Source of the DNA: CAZLYX01 sp964563885
GTDB taxonomy: Bacteria; Pseudomonadota; Gammaproteobacteria; Burkholderiales; Neisseriaceae
Direction of reading: 5' to 3'
Length of the DNA stretch: 23,906 bases
Assembly: GCA_964563885.1 (NCBI GenBank)
Contig: CAZLYX010000030.1
Coordinates: forward strand, 1 to 23,906
Shown: in pieces, positions 7,216 through 15,806 of the stretch
How the letters are laid out: each line of letters opens with the position of its first letter
How positions within the stretch are numbered: position 1 is the first letter of the stretch
The notes under the pieces: model-generated
Databases searched by the model: none
The model's input: only the letters and a program-made list of their open reading frames with translations
Told to the model about the DNA's origin: nothing
Translations under genes and position numbers: made by a program

Positions 7216-8667
7216 TTATTTAGAATGAAACTCAGCCCAATAACGGCGGATGTTGTCTGCTAATTCAGCGTTTACTTCACCCCATAAGCTGATTACACGC
7301 TCTTTTATGGCTGGGTCAATATCGGCACCCATATGACGGGCAATGTTTTGTGCAGTGCGATCGCGCTGGCCATTGTCCCACAAATTATATAGCGCACTTG
7401 GTTGAGTAAAATAGTCGCTGTCGTACTCGCGGAAATCGTAATGCAATGCCTCGCGCTCTAGTGCTAGCGGCGGTTCTTGATCGTGCGAAGCTTGGTAATC
7501 ATCGAATCGGTTTGGCGCATAGTTTACTCGTGCGCCTTCGTTACCATCAACGCGCATGGTGCCATCGCGGTGGAAATTGCTAAATGGGCAACGAGGTTGG
7601 TTAACTGGAATCTGATGATGGTTAACGCCCAAACGGTAACGCTGAGTGTCGCCATAAGAAAAAATACGGCCTTGCAACATGCGGTCGGGTGAAAAACCAA
7701 TGCCTGGCACAATCGCCGCTGGTGTGGAAGCCGATTGTTCTACATCAGAGAAGTAGTTTTCTGGATTACGGTTTAGCTCAAATTCACCTACTGGAATCAG
7801 TGGGTAATCGCCATGCAACCATACTTTGGTTAAATCAAATGGATGGAAACGATAGGTTTCCGCCTCAGCTTCTGGCATGATTTGAACAAACATTTTCCAC
7901 TTAGGGAAGTCGCCTTGTTCAATAGCATGAAACAAATCTTCTTGCGCGGTTTCGCGAGACTTGCCAATTGCATCAGCCGCTTCTGCATCGGTAAAGTGTC
8001 GATGACCTTGTTGATTTTTGAAGTGAAACTTGACCCAAAAACGTTCATTTTGAGCATTAATAAAGCTAAACGTGTGGCTACCAAAACCATCAATATGGCG
8101 CATATCAGTTGGCAAGCCACGATCGCTCATCAAAATCAACACTTGATGGTAACTTTCGGGCATTTTTGACCAAAAATCCCAAGCATTGCCATTGTTGCGC
8201 AAGTTGGTTTTAGGGTCACGTTTTTGAGTGTGAATGAAGTCTGGAAATTTAAGCGGGTCGCGTACAAAGAAAACGGGGGTGTTATTACCAACTAAATCCC
8301 AGTTACCTTCTTCAGTATAAAACTTCAATGAGAAGCCGCGTACATCACGCTCAGCATCAGCCGCACCACGCTCACCAGCCACCGTAGAAAATCGCGCAAA
8401 CATATCGGTTTTTTTGCCTATTTCGCTGAAAATACTGGCTTTGGTATAATGGGTAATGTCATGGGTTATCGTTAATGTACCAAATGCACCCACGCCTTTG
8501 GCATGGACAACGCGTTCTGGAATACGCTCACGGTCAAAGTGGGCTAACTTTTCTAAAAACCAGTGGTCTTGTAATAAAATCGGGCCACGCGGGCCAGCGG
8601 TTAACGAGTTGTCATTGTCGACAACGGGCGCGCCACTGGTGTGAGTGAGGGTTTTCTTTTGAACCAT
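7216..8667 (-). CDS. katA: Catalase (haem, small-subunit type)
   Basis: Disproportionates H2O2 to water and O2. The 483-residue chain is the length of clade 3 small-subunit catalases. Distal His55 is in RVVHAKGVGAFG, the essential Asn128 in DLVGNNTPVFF and the haem-ligand Tyr338 in RIFSYGDTQRYRLG. FHRDGTMR, which follows in the C-terminal part, is also typical. An ATG at 8673 is in frame, but CTCCTT on the plus strand (AAGGAG, 8675-8680) lies only 1 nt from it and 7 nt from ATG 8667, so 8667 is chosen. The enzyme has no signal peptide and is cytoplasmic. A possible -10 (GGTTATAGT) lies about 120 bp upstream; no OxyR site was identified. Confidence 0.97.
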   Translation of the reverse strand: MVQKKTLTHTSGAPVVDNDNSLTAGPRGPILLQDHWFLEKLAHFDRERIPERVVHAKGVGAFGTLTITHDITHYTKASIFSEIGKKTDMFARFSTVAGERGAADAERDVRGFSLKFYTEEGNWDLVGNNTPVFFVRDPLKFPDFIHTQKRDPKTNLRNNGNAWDFWSKMPESYHQVLILMSDRGLPTDMRHIDGFGSHTFSFINAQNERFWVKFHFKNQQGHRHFTDAEAADAIGKSRETAQEDLFHAIEQGDFPKWKMFVQIMPEAEAETYRFHPFDLTKVWLHGDYPLIPVGEFELNRNPENYFSDVEQSASTPAAIVPGIGFSPDRMLQGRIFSYGDTQRYRLGVNHHQIPVNQPRCPFSNFHRDGTMRVDGNEGARVNYAPNRFDDYQASHDQEPPLALEREALHYDFREYDSDYFTQPSALYNLWDNGQRDRTAQNIARHMGADIDPAIKERVISLWGEVNAELADNIRRYWAEFHSK

Positions 8668-8882
8668 GATCATACTCCTTGTAGATAAATAGAGATGTTG
8701 CTGGGTAGTATGTGGCGCAGCTCGTTTATTTTTGAATGAGGTTGCGCTTTTTGAAAAAAAAATGCTTATGACGTGTTGCTACTATAACCAAAAAGTATCT
8801 GCTTAGAAACTATGATGGCCATTTAAATAGTTTATATAAATTAAAAAGATATTATCAATAGGTATATTTATCCTTAAAAAAC

Positions 8883-8916
8883 AAAAGGCTACCTGAAAGT
8901 ATTCAGGTAGCCTTTT
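8883..8916 (-). terminator. Paired-DUS hairpin terminator of nfsA
   Basis: Uptake sequences 8886-8897 and 8902-8913 lie in perfect 15-bp arms (8883-8897, 8902-8916) with loop AGTA. On the minus strand the stem ends in TTTTGT, just after the nfsA stop. Confidence 0.85.
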
Positions 8917-8940
8917 AGAATCTTGTCAATAAATTACATT

Positions 8941-9672
8941 TTATTTTTTTAGAAAACCTTGTTTTTGCAAGAATGGCAGTACATCGCGCTGTACATCGGC
9001 GGCTAAGGTGTCGAGAATTTGATTCTCCCAATCCAAGTCTAAATTGCTGCGACGTTGGTAATAATCTTTCACAATCTCGTTGTACTCTTTGAAAGCTTGC
9101 TCACCTAAAGGCTGGTAAGTATTTTCAGACACCACGTATTCCATCTTCAAGCGTGGGCGTAGCAATGGATCTTGTGCAGGATGGCCAAGGCTCATGCCAA
9201 ACAAAGGAACAACGTATTCTGGCAGTTGTAATATCTCGGTAGTGCGCACAATATCATTGCGTAAACAGCCAATATACACGCCACCTAAGCCCAAAGATTC
9301 GGCCACTAAAATCATGGTTTGCGCCATGATTCCAGCATCTACTGCGCCCACTAATGTAACTTCTGCCCAATCGGTTTCTGCAGTGGGTACAAATGTTTTG
9401 TGCTTTGAAAAGTCCATACAAAATACTAAAAACTCAGCAGAAGTTTCGATGTAATGTTGATTTGCACCTACCGCGCGCAGCGCTTTGCGTAATTCTGGAT
9501 CAGTTACTCGAATGATGTGAGTAGGTTGCATAAAGCTAGAGGTCGACGAAGCTTGCCCTGCAGCTATAATGGCATTTAACATTTCTGGTGCAATTGGGTC
9601 GCTGGTGAATTTGCGGATAGAACGGTGTGACAGTGCGGTTTCTAAAGCAGGTTTACTAGTGAAATCACTCAT
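8941..9672 (-). CDS. nfsA: Oxygen-insensitive NADPH nitroreductase, NfsA type
   Basis: An FMN-dependent enzyme that reduces nitroaromatics and quinones by two electrons using NADPH. The 243 residues match the NfsA length (about 240). Seen are the N-terminal FMN-phosphate motif HRSIRKF (16-22), QASSTSSFMQPTHIIRV, LGLGGVYIGCLRN and the NfsA-specific GMSLGHPAQDPLLRPRL. The physiological substrate is not known from sequence; chromate or quinone reduction are family activities. AAAGGA upstream supports the start. It lies between katA and wrbA on the same strand, but hairpins and a 64-bp gap make a single operon uncertain. Confidence 0.93.
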   Translation of the reverse strand: MSDFTSKPALETALSHRSIRKFTSDPIAPEMLNAIIAAGQASSTSSFMQPTHIIRVTDPELRKALRAVGANQHYIETSAEFLVFCMDFSKHKTFVPTAETDWAEVTLVGAVDAGIMAQTMILVAESLGLGGVYIGCLRNDIVRTTEILQLPEYVVPLFGMSLGHPAQDPLLRPRLKMEYVVSENTYQPLGEQAFKEYNEIVKDYYQRRSNLDLDWENQILDTLAADVQRDVLPFLQKQGFLKK

Positions 9673-9706
9673 TCTAAAAAATCCTTTCGGGTGTTATCTA
9701 GGCTAA

Positions 9707-9718
9707 TTCAGGTAGCCT
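9707..9718 (-). repeat. DNA uptake sequence (exact 12-mer)
   Basis: TTCAGGTAGCCT between wrbA and nfsA. An AGGCTA at 9700-9705 can pair with TAGCCT at the end of the copy, giving a 6-bp mini hairpin. Confidence 0.88.
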
Positions 9719-9736
9719 TATGGGATAGGTTGTGGG

Positions 9737-10342
9737 TTATGAAGCTAACTTAATGGCTAATTCGGCCAAACGTTTGCCTTGTGTAAAGGCAATTTGTTGC
9801 TCATCTTTGCTCAATTCGATTTTGGCATCTTGACCAGCAACATGGGAAGCGCCGTAAGGTGTGCCGCCGGTTTGAGTTTGGCTTAACGCTGTTTCACTAT
9901 AAGGAATGCCGCTGATTATCATGCCATGATGTAGCAAGGGTAACATCATTGTCAACAGCGTTGATTCTTGGCCGCCATGCTGTGAAGCGGTGCTGGTGAA
10001 CACGGTGGCTGGTTTATCAATTAATTCACCGCCAAGCCATTGTGCGATGGTGCCATCTAGAAAATATTTCATCGCTGCCGCCATATTCCCAAAGCGAGTT
10101 GGGCTGCCAATTGCCAAGCCTGAACAGTTTTTTAAATCGGTAGTGCTTACATAAGGAGCACCGCTATCGGGAATGTCGCTTTCAGTGGCCTCACATACGG
10201 CTGATACTTTTGGCACAGTGCGCAATACTGCTTCACAGCCAGCCACGCTGTCTACACCGAGTGCTAATTGACGGGCTAAATTTAAGGTGCTGCCGTTTTG
10301 AGAATAGTATACAACAAGAATTTGCAAGCTTTTTTGGGTCAT
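9737..10342 (-). CDS. wrbA: NAD(P)H:quinone oxidoreductase, WrbA family
   Basis: A flavodoxin-like FMN enzyme that reduces quinones by two electrons and so limits redox cycling. The 201-residue protein has the flavin-phosphate loop YYSQNGSTLNLA (12-23), the SPTRFGNMAAAMKYFLDGT segment that contacts FMN, and STASQHGGQESTL typical of the WrbA insertion. GTPYGASHVAG near the C-terminus also fits. The start lies 48 bp from the divergent YihY-type gene, so the two share a promoter region. Shine-Dalgarno-like GGAAAG lies just upstream. Confidence 0.93.
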   Translation of the reverse strand: MTQKSLQILVVYYSQNGSTLNLARQLALGVDSVAGCEAVLRTVPKVSAVCEATESDIPDSGAPYVSTTDLKNCSGLAIGSPTRFGNMAAAMKYFLDGTIAQWLGGELIDKPATVFTSTASQHGGQESTLLTMMLPLLHHGMIISGIPYSETALSQTQTGGTPYGASHVAGQDAKIELSKDEQQIAFTQGKRLAELAIKLAS

Positions 10343-10390
10343 TTGAAACTTTCCGTTACAATAGTGTCATGAAAATATAAAGAGAAGATT

Positions 10391-11653
10391 ATGACGAAAC
10401 GCTCTTGGTGGCAAGGTGTGCGTGAATCGCGCATCTATGGCTTCGCTTTGTTTTTACTGCGCCGTTTTAATGAAATTCGCGTTCCTCAAGTATCTGCTAG
10501 TTTAACATTTACTACGTTGCTGGCACTGGTGCCTGTTTTTACCGTTACTTTTGTGGTGGTATCTGCATTTCCAATGTTTAGCGAGTTGTCTGCTTCGTTT
10601 ATCAATTTAATCAATAGCGTACTTGTGCCTGAAGGTGCGGAAACCATTTTAGACTATATTGACGAGTTTAAAGGCAAGGCAAGCAGCCTTACTGCAATTG
10701 GTACCATTATGTTGGTGGTGACTTCGTTGTTGCTGACTCAAACGATAGACCAAACGTTTAACCGAATCTGGCAAGTTCGCACACAAAGACCGTTATGGAT
10801 GCAGATTTTAGTGTATTGGTCTTTACTAACGCTTGGCCCAATTGCGATTGGTGTGAGTGTTTCTACGTGGAGTTTTTTACTCAAAAATAGCTCATTGACT
10901 GAACAATATCCTGTGCTTGGCAATGCGCTGCGTGTGCTGATGTCGATTGGGTTTACCACGTGTATTTTATGGCTACTCTATCGATTAGTACCGAATCGTT
11001 TTGTGCCTGCAATACATGCCTTAATTGGCGCTGCGGTTACAGCTGTATTGCTTGAGTTGGCGCGATTTGGGTTTACACTTTATGTTGGCCACTTTAACAG
11101 CTATACCTTGATTTACGGTGCATTTGCGGCTATTCCAGTGTTCTTGATTTGGTTAAATTTATTATGGATGCTGGTGATCACTGGCGCGGTTATTACTTCT
11201 ACGTTGTCTTATTGGGAAGGTAATGCTTTTCGTCGAAAGCTGGGTTTTACGGGTCGCTTTGATGACGTGTTAAAAATTCTATTGCTTTTGTATGAAGCAC
11301 AACAAAATGGTAGAACAATGAAGGTACAACATTTTAGGCAGCACATTAACATGGGCTACGATGAGCTGGGCGACCTTTTAGAAAAATTAGCGCGCCATGG
11401 TTATGCTTATTCGGGTCGACAAGGTTGGGTGTTGAAAACCAATGCTGAACATATTGAGTTAGACGATTTATTTAATTTGTTTGTGTATCGCCCTTCACTT
11501 AATAGTAAAAATCACGTTAATGCAGCAGTGGCTCATATTATGCAACCTTGTTTAGAAACAATGAATATAACATTGGCCGAATTTAGCACTCAAGCACAAC
11601 ATCAGCTTGATCAATCGCAACAAGATAAGCAGTCTACTGACAACACACAATAA
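10391..11653 (+). CDS. YihY/BrkB (UPF0761) family inner-membrane protein
   Basis: A 420-residue protein. About residues 20-275 form a six-helix membrane domain with the family pattern RVPQVSASLTFTTLLALVPV, FNRIWQV and a Tyr/Gly-rich segment before YGAFAAIPVFLIWLNLLWM. The C-terminal region (about 290-395) is soluble, contains DVLKILLLLYEAQQNGRTM and a helix-turn-helix-like stretch, and is the long tail seen in neisserial members. E. coli YihY is shorter, near 290 residues. It was once called RNase BN in error, and its transport or other role is not settled. A weak TTGGGT-N17-TACAAT promoter (10334-10362) overlaps the wrbA start. AGAGAAG precedes the ATG. Confidence 0.88.
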   Translation: MTKRSWWQGVRESRIYGFALFLLRRFNEIRVPQVSASLTFTTLLALVPVFTVTFVVVSAFPMFSELSASFINLINSVLVPEGAETILDYIDEFKGKASSLTAIGTIMLVVTSLLLTQTIDQTFNRIWQVRTQRPLWMQILVYWSLLTLGPIAIGVSVSTWSFLLKNSSLTEQYPVLGNALRVLMSIGFTTCILWLLYRLVPNRFVPAIHALIGAAVTAVLLELARFGFTLYVGHFNSYTLIYGAFAAIPVFLIWLNLLWMLVITGAVITSTLSYWEGNAFRRKLGFTGRFDDVLKILLLLYEAQQNGRTMKVQHFRQHINMGYDELGDLLEKLARHGYAYSGRQGWVLKTNAEHIELDDLFNLFVYRPSLNSKNHVNAAVAHIMQPCLETMNITLAEFSTQAQHQLDQSQQDKQSTDNTQ

Positions 11654-11710
11654 AATAAAACGTGTTGTTAAATGAATTAGATAAGGATTTATCTAAAACC
11701 ATTAAGCTTA

Positions 11711-11759
11711 TAAATAAGGCTACCTGAAACATTTTAATGCTTTCAGGTAGCCTTATTTA
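11711..11759. terminator. Paired-DUS bidirectional terminator between the YihY-type gene and glyS
   Basis: Perfect 19-bp arms 11711-11729 and 11741-11759 with an 11-nt loop contain uptake sequences 11717-11728 and 11742-11753. The genes converge here, so it can serve both. Confidence 0.87.
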
Positions 11760-11772
11760 AATCAAAACTGTG

Positions 11773-13833
11773 TTAGTCGCTTAACAATGAAATATCGGCT
11801 ACCGCATTCATTTGGCGAGACAAAGTTTTGAGTAAAGACAGGCGATTTTGTTTAATGTCTTCATCATCAGCCATCACCATTACTTTATCGAAAAAAGCAT
11901 CTACAGTTGGCTTCACTGTTGCCAATACTGCCAACGCTGCCTGAAAGTCTTTGCGTGCTAGCGATTGGTTAATCTTGGGCAACAGCGCTTGTGTGGCTTG
12001 ATATAAATCTTGTTCTTCAACTTGTTGTAGTAGCTGCGGATTAATATCGTCCAACACATTTACAGCTTTTTTCAGCAGATTATGTACGCGCTTGTTAGCA
12101 GCGGCCAATGTGGCCGCTTCAGGCAATTGTTTGAATGCGGCCACTGCCGCAAGTTTGGCAGGTACATCACCCAAACTTTGCGGTTTTTTGGCCAATACGG
12201 CAGCCACAACATCATGGCTATACTCGTTTTGCAGCAATACTCCCAAGCGCGCTTGCATAAATTCGGCCACTTCGATCACGGTATTATCAGCAAGCTTGCC
12301 CTGCGGGAAAGTATTGAATGCTTCGTGTAGTAGCAGCTCAACATCTAGGCTGTTTTGTATCAACATGCGCAACACGCCTAAAGCAGAGCGGCGCAGAGCA
12401 TATGGATCTTTGTCGCCAGTAGGAATAAGGCCAATGCCCCAAATGCCGACTAAGGTTTCAAGCTTATCGGCCAGTGCCACGGCAGTGGCCACTTTGCCTT
12501 CAGGTAGCTTATCGCCAGCAAAACGTGGCTGATAATGAGCTTCAATGGCGGCGGCAACTTCAGTATTCTCACCATCATGCAAAGCATAATATTTACCCAT
12601 AGTGCCTTGTAGCTCTGGAAATTCGCCCACCATGTCGGTGACTAAATCTGCCTTGGCCAAGCTAGCTGCGCGTAACGTTTGCTGAGCATCAGCACCGAGT
12701 TCTTGCGCAATGGCTACGCTTAAGGTACATAAACGCTCAATGCGTTCAGCTTGGCTGCCTAATTTGTTGTGATACACCACGTTGGCCAGCTTGGATAATC
12801 GACTTTCTAAAGTCACTTTTTTATCTTGGGTGTAGAAAAATTCGGCGTCGCTCAGGCGTGCGCGCAATACTCGCTCATTGCCTTGAATAATATCGCTGGG
12901 GTCATCGGTTTGCAGGTTAGAAACCAATAAAAAGCGGCTCATCAGTTTGCCGTCTGTATCCAGAAGTGGAAAGTATTTTTGATTTTGCTGCATGGTTAAA
13001 ATCAAGCATTCTTGCGGCACATCTAAGAAATGTTCTTCAAACCCAGCTTGTAAAACCACTGGCCATTCCACCAGCGCGGTTACTTCATCTAACAAAGCCG
13101 TATCAGTAGCTACCGTTGCGTTTAGGCTGGCTGAAAGACGATTCAATCCGTGTTCAATCACTTCACGACGCTCAGCAAATGAGGCAATCACTTTACCTTC
13201 GTTATGTAGCTGCGTTGCGTAATCATCGGCTTGTTGAAAGACGACTTTTTCGGTGCTTAAAAAACGGTGGCCAAGTGTCCAGTTTTGACTGTCTAAACCC
13301 AGCACGCTGCCTGAAATTGTATCTGTGCCGTGCATCATCACTAAGCCATGTACAGGTCGCACAAATGTATGGGTTGATGAGCCCCAGCGCATCACTTTAG
13401 GAATCGGCAATTTTTTCAGTGCTTGCGTTAAAATATCGCTCAGCAATGCTGCTAATGATTGGCCAGTTTGAGTAAATTCATGCGCATAAATATCTTGTTT
13501 ACCGTCGTGAATAATTTTTAATTCAGCTACGCTCGTGCCAGCTGAACGGGCAAAACCTTCCAGTGCTTTAGTGGGTGCGCCATCTTTCATACCCGCTGTT
13601 ACGCTTGGGCCTTTTCTCACAACGTGTTGATCGGCTTGCACGGCTTTAACGTTTTTAACCATCATGGCCAAGCGGCGTGGTGTGGCGTAAACATGATATT
13701 GCGGCTCGCCATCTAGCAGTTGCTCTTTAGCTAAAGATTCCACCACAGCAGCGGCCAAGCTGTTGCCTAGGTTGTTGAGTGCTTTGGGCGGCAGCTCTTC
13801 GGTGCGCAGTTCAATGAGGAGGGTTTGGGTCAT
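11773..13833 (-). CDS. glyS: Glycine--tRNA ligase beta subunit
   Basis: Beta subunit of the heterotetrameric bacterial glycyl-tRNA synthetase; it carries most of the tRNA-recognition surface. The 686 residues match the family (about 690). The start TLLIELRTEELPPKAL is the conserved beginning. MRWGSSTHTFVRPVHGLVMM, VALADKLETLVGIWGIGLIPTGDKDPYALRR and the C-terminal FFDKVMVMADDEDIKQNRLSLL anticodon-binding-like region are all typical. It follows glyQ with a 137-bp gap, longer than a tight operon, that holds one uptake sequence. A one-mismatch uptake sequence lies inside the gene (12499-12510). The Shine-Dalgarno (AGAGAG) is modest. Confidence 0.96.
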   Translation of the reverse strand: MTQTLLIELRTEELPPKALNNLGNSLAAAVVESLAKEQLLDGEPQYHVYATPRRLAMMVKNVKAVQADQHVVRKGPSVTAGMKDGAPTKALEGFARSAGTSVAELKIIHDGKQDIYAHEFTQTGQSLAALLSDILTQALKKLPIPKVMRWGSSTHTFVRPVHGLVMMHGTDTISGSVLGLDSQNWTLGHRFLSTEKVVFQQADDYATQLHNEGKVIASFAERREVIEHGLNRLSASLNATVATDTALLDEVTALVEWPVVLQAGFEEHFLDVPQECLILTMQQNQKYFPLLDTDGKLMSRFLLVSNLQTDDPSDIIQGNERVLRARLSDAEFFYTQDKKVTLESRLSKLANVVYHNKLGSQAERIERLCTLSVAIAQELGADAQQTLRAASLAKADLVTDMVGEFPELQGTMGKYYALHDGENTEVAAAIEAHYQPRFAGDKLPEGKVATAVALADKLETLVGIWGIGLIPTGDKDPYALRRSALGVLRMLIQNSLDVELLLHEAFNTFPQGKLADNTVIEVAEFMQARLGVLLQNEYSHDVVAAVLAKKPQSLGDVPAKLAAVAAFKQLPEAATLAAANKRVHNLLKKAVNVLDDINPQLLQQVEEQDLYQATQALLPKINQSLARKDFQAALAVLATVKPTVDAFFDKVMVMADDEDIKQNRLSLLKTLSRQMNAVADISLLSD
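12499..12510 (-). repeat. DNA uptake sequence variant (11/12)
   Basis: TTCAGGTAGCTT inside glyS, encoding part of the KLPEGK segment. It is the same single-base variant seen at 3103, 15735 and 23457. Confidence 0.65.
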
Positions 13834-13952
13834 GGTGTTTAACTCTCTGGTTTATTTCTATGAATAAGCGTTTAATTAATACATCGCTATAAATATGTTG
13901 ACGGAAAATTAAGTTAAACAATGCTTAAACGTTTATTTTGTTTTTAAATTAA

Positions 13953-13964
13953 AGGCTACCTGAA
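13953..13964 (+). repeat. DNA uptake sequence (exact 12-mer)
   Basis: AGGCTACCTGAA in the glyQ-glyS gap, 6 bp after the glyQ stop. No inverted partner. Confidence 0.9.
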
Positions 13965-13970
13965 ACGCTG

Positions 13971-14873
13971 TTATGCCTGATTTTTAATCAATGGAAATCC
14001 CAAAGCTTCACGGCTTTCAACAAATTTTTGTGCCACTGAGCGGCTTAATGCGCGCACACGGCCAATATAAGTGGCGCGCTCGGTTACCGAAATCGCACCG
14101 CGGGCATCGAGTAAGTTGAATGTATGACCTGCTTTTAATACCAGCTCATAAGCGGGCAGGGCGAGCGAAACGTCTTCAACTGCCAATAAACGTTTGGCTT
14201 CAGATTCGTAGTGATTAAATTGACTCAGCAGCCATTCGGCGTTGCTGTATTCAAAGTTATAAGTAGATTGTTCTACCTCGTTTTGGTGGTATACATCGCC
14301 ATAAGTAATGGTTTGGCCATCTAAAGTTTTTGCCCATACTAAGTCATAAATATTCTCAACACCTTGTAAATACATGGCTAAGCGTTCGATGCCGTAAGTG
14401 ATTTCGCCCAAAACAGGTGAGCAGTCAATGCCGCCTACTTGTTGAAAATAAGTAAATTGGGTAACTTCCATGCCGTTGAGCCATACTTCCCAGCCTAAGC
14501 CCCATGCGCCCAGTGTTGGGTTTTCCCAGTCGTCTTCTACAAAACGGATGTCGTGTTGTAGTGGTGAAATGCCGAGCTCTCTTAATGAATCTAGGTATAG
14601 CTCTTGAATATTATCAGGCGCAGGTTTTAAGGCTACCTGAAACTGATAATAATGCTGTAAACGGTTTGGATTGTCGCCATAGCGGCCATCATTAGGACGG
14701 CGGCTAGGCTGAACATAGGCTGCAAACCATGGCTCAGGGCCCAGTGCGCGCAGGCAAGTGGCAGGGTGGCTAGTGCCCGCGCCTACTTCTATATCAAATG
14801 GTTGCAGGATAACGCAGCCTTTATCCGCCCAATAGGTTTGTAATTTAAAGATGATCTGTTGGAAGGTTAGCAT
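13971..14873 (-). CDS. glyQ: Glycine--tRNA ligase alpha subunit
   Basis: Catalytic subunit that activates glycine with ATP and, with GlyS, charges tRNA-Gly. The 300-residue protein is near identical in pattern to family members: WADKGCVILQPFDIEVGAGT, YVQPSRRPNDGRYGDNPNRL, FVEDDWENPTLGAWGLGWEV and EVTQFTYFQQVGG. The start MLTFQQII matches neisserial GlyQ, although no Shine-Dalgarno is visible before it. An exact uptake sequence is embedded in the coding region (14630-14641) and encodes part of YYQFQVALKP. It heads a glyQ-glyS unit, divergent from the OmpA-domain gene. Confidence 0.97.
   Translation of the reverse strand: MLTFQQIIFKLQTYWADKGCVILQPFDIEVGAGTSHPATCLRALGPEPWFAAYVQPSRRPNDGRYGDNPNRLQHYYQFQVALKPAPDNIQELYLDSLRELGISPLQHDIRFVEDDWENPTLGAWGLGWEVWLNGMEVTQFTYFQQVGGIDCSPVLGEITYGIERLAMYLQGVENIYDLVWAKTLDGQTITYGDVYHQNEVEQSTYNFEYSNAEWLLSQFNHYESEAKRLLAVEDVSLALPAYELVLKAGHTFNLLDARGAISVTERATYIGRVRALSRSVAQKFVESREALGFPLIKNQA
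14630..14641 (+). repeat. Exact DNA uptake sequence inside glyQ
   Basis: AGGCTACCTGAA on the plus strand; in the glyQ frame its complement encodes Phe-Gln-Val-Ala. It is the only exact copy inside a coding region in this window. Confidence 0.9.
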
Positions 14874-14906
14874 GAGGGGGTTGCTTTTGAAATAAAATGG
14901 CTATTT

Positions 14907-14944
14907 TACTGTTTTAACAGTAGATTGAACAGCTTTAATGCTGT
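14907..14944. promoter_or_regulatory. Two adjacent dyads in the glyQ/OmpA-gene divergent region
   Basis: TACTGTT-TT-AACAGTA (14907-14922) is followed by ACAGC-N6-GCTGT (14929-14944). Both contain CTGT/ACAG half sites, and the second abuts the -35 region of the downstream promoter. They are candidate operators; the regulator is unknown. Confidence 0.45.
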
Positions 14945-14963
14945 GCAAGGTGAACATCTTCGG

Positions 14964-14969
14964 TATAAT
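14964..14969 (+). promoter_or_regulatory. -10 element of the OmpA-domain gene
   Basis: Exact TATAAT 51 bp before the start codon. The -35 position (about 14941-14946) is poor and overlaps the second dyad, which would suit activator or repressor control. Confidence 0.5.
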
Positions 14970-15020
14970 GCAAGCAAAATTTGTCTACTGATTTAACATT
15001 TAAAAAGATAGGAAACTGGA

Positions 15021-15623
15021 ATGTCTGATAGCGAAGATAGAGAAAAACGTATAGGTTTATGGATTACTGGTGCAGCGGCAGGCTTGTCAGTTTTGTCAAT
15101 TTTGTTCTACGGTATCTGGGGTTGGGAAAACGGCCAAATCGAAGGTTCACCTACTTATGGCATGGCCAGCGGTGTAGAGCTTGTGGTGCCAGCTTCAGGT
15201 GTGGGTGTTGTAGCCACTTCTGCCGCTGCTTCTGACGTTGGTAATCCTGCGGAAGTGATTTTGAATACCGACCATGCTGCTGTTGCGGTGGCTGACGATG
15301 CTTCAGTGATGGTTGAAAATGGCATTGTAAAATTCTATTTTGCTACAGGTAAATCTGATTTGGCACAAGGTGCAAATGAAGCGTTGGTTGATGTGTTGAA
15401 TGGCGTAAAAGAAGGCAAAAAAGCCGTTGTTTCTGGTTTCCACGATAGCACGGGTAATGTAGCTCAAAATGAAGAATTGTCTAAGCAACGTGCGCTGTCT
15501 GTGCGCGATACCTTGTTGGCTTTAGGTGCACCTGAGTCGCAAATTGAATTGCGTAAACCAGTGATAACTGAAGGCAGTGGTGCTAATGCAGAAGCGCGCC
15601 GTGTTGAAGTGGTTTTAGAATAA
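15021..15623 (+). CDS. Inner-membrane-anchored OmpA-domain protein
   Basis: A 200-residue protein with a charged N-terminus (MSDSEDREKR), one membrane helix (about 11-35), an Ala/Val/Ser-rich linker (about 40-100) and a C-terminal OmpA-like domain (about 103-200). In that domain HDSTGN (141-146), Asn150, LSKQRA (153-158) and ARRVEV (192-197) are seen. Asp142 and Arg157 have the 15-residue spacing of the Asp/Arg pair that binds the peptidoglycan diaminopimelate in OmpA. It therefore probably tethers the inner membrane to the cell wall. There is no lipobox or beta-barrel. AGGA upstream supports the start. The gene stands alone and ends in a hairpin. Its cellular role is not known to me. Confidence 0.85.
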   Translation: MSDSEDREKRIGLWITGAAAGLSVLSILFYGIWGWENGQIEGSPTYGMASGVELVVPASGVGVVATSAAASDVGNPAEVILNTDHAAVAVADDASVMVENGIVKFYFATGKSDLAQGANEALVDVLNGVKEGKKAVVSGFHDSTGNVAQNEELSKQRALSVRDTLLALGAPESQIELRKPVITEGSGANAEARRVEVVLE

Positions 15624-15635
15624 TTTATTCTGTTT

Positions 15636-15667
15636 AAAAGGCTACCTGAAGATTCAGGTAGCCTTTT
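15636..15667 (+). terminator. Paired-DUS hairpin terminator of the OmpA-domain gene
   Basis: Uptake sequences 15639-15650 and 15653-15664 are separated by only 2 bp, in 15-bp arms followed by a T run (five Ts to 15668). It starts 12 bp after the stop codon. Confidence 0.9.
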
Positions 15668-15734
15668 TGTTTTTAGTAACCAATGTGTAGTGATATAAAT
15701 TACTAAAGATTGGCACTGCTTTTTATAATACTTT

Positions 15735-15746
15735 TTCAGGTAGCTT
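15735..15746 (-). repeat. DNA uptake sequence variant (11/12)
   Basis: TTCAGGTAGCTT, intergenic, between the OmpA-domain gene and rsmE. Confidence 0.65.
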
Positions 15747-15806
15747 AGTTGCCTAGTTTATTTTATTAAAGTATTTTTTTGTGTTGTTGTGATTTATAGG
15801 ATTCGC

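Noticed and set aside
12092..12532. 146-codon plus-strand frame opposite glyS
   Set aside because: A shadow of glyS with biased Ser/Ala composition and no supporting signals.
14907..14922. LexA (SOS) box resemblance of TACTGTTTTAACAGTA
   Set aside because: The SOS box needs CTG and CAG separated by 10 bp; here the gap is 6 bp. Neisseria are also thought to lack a classical LexA system.
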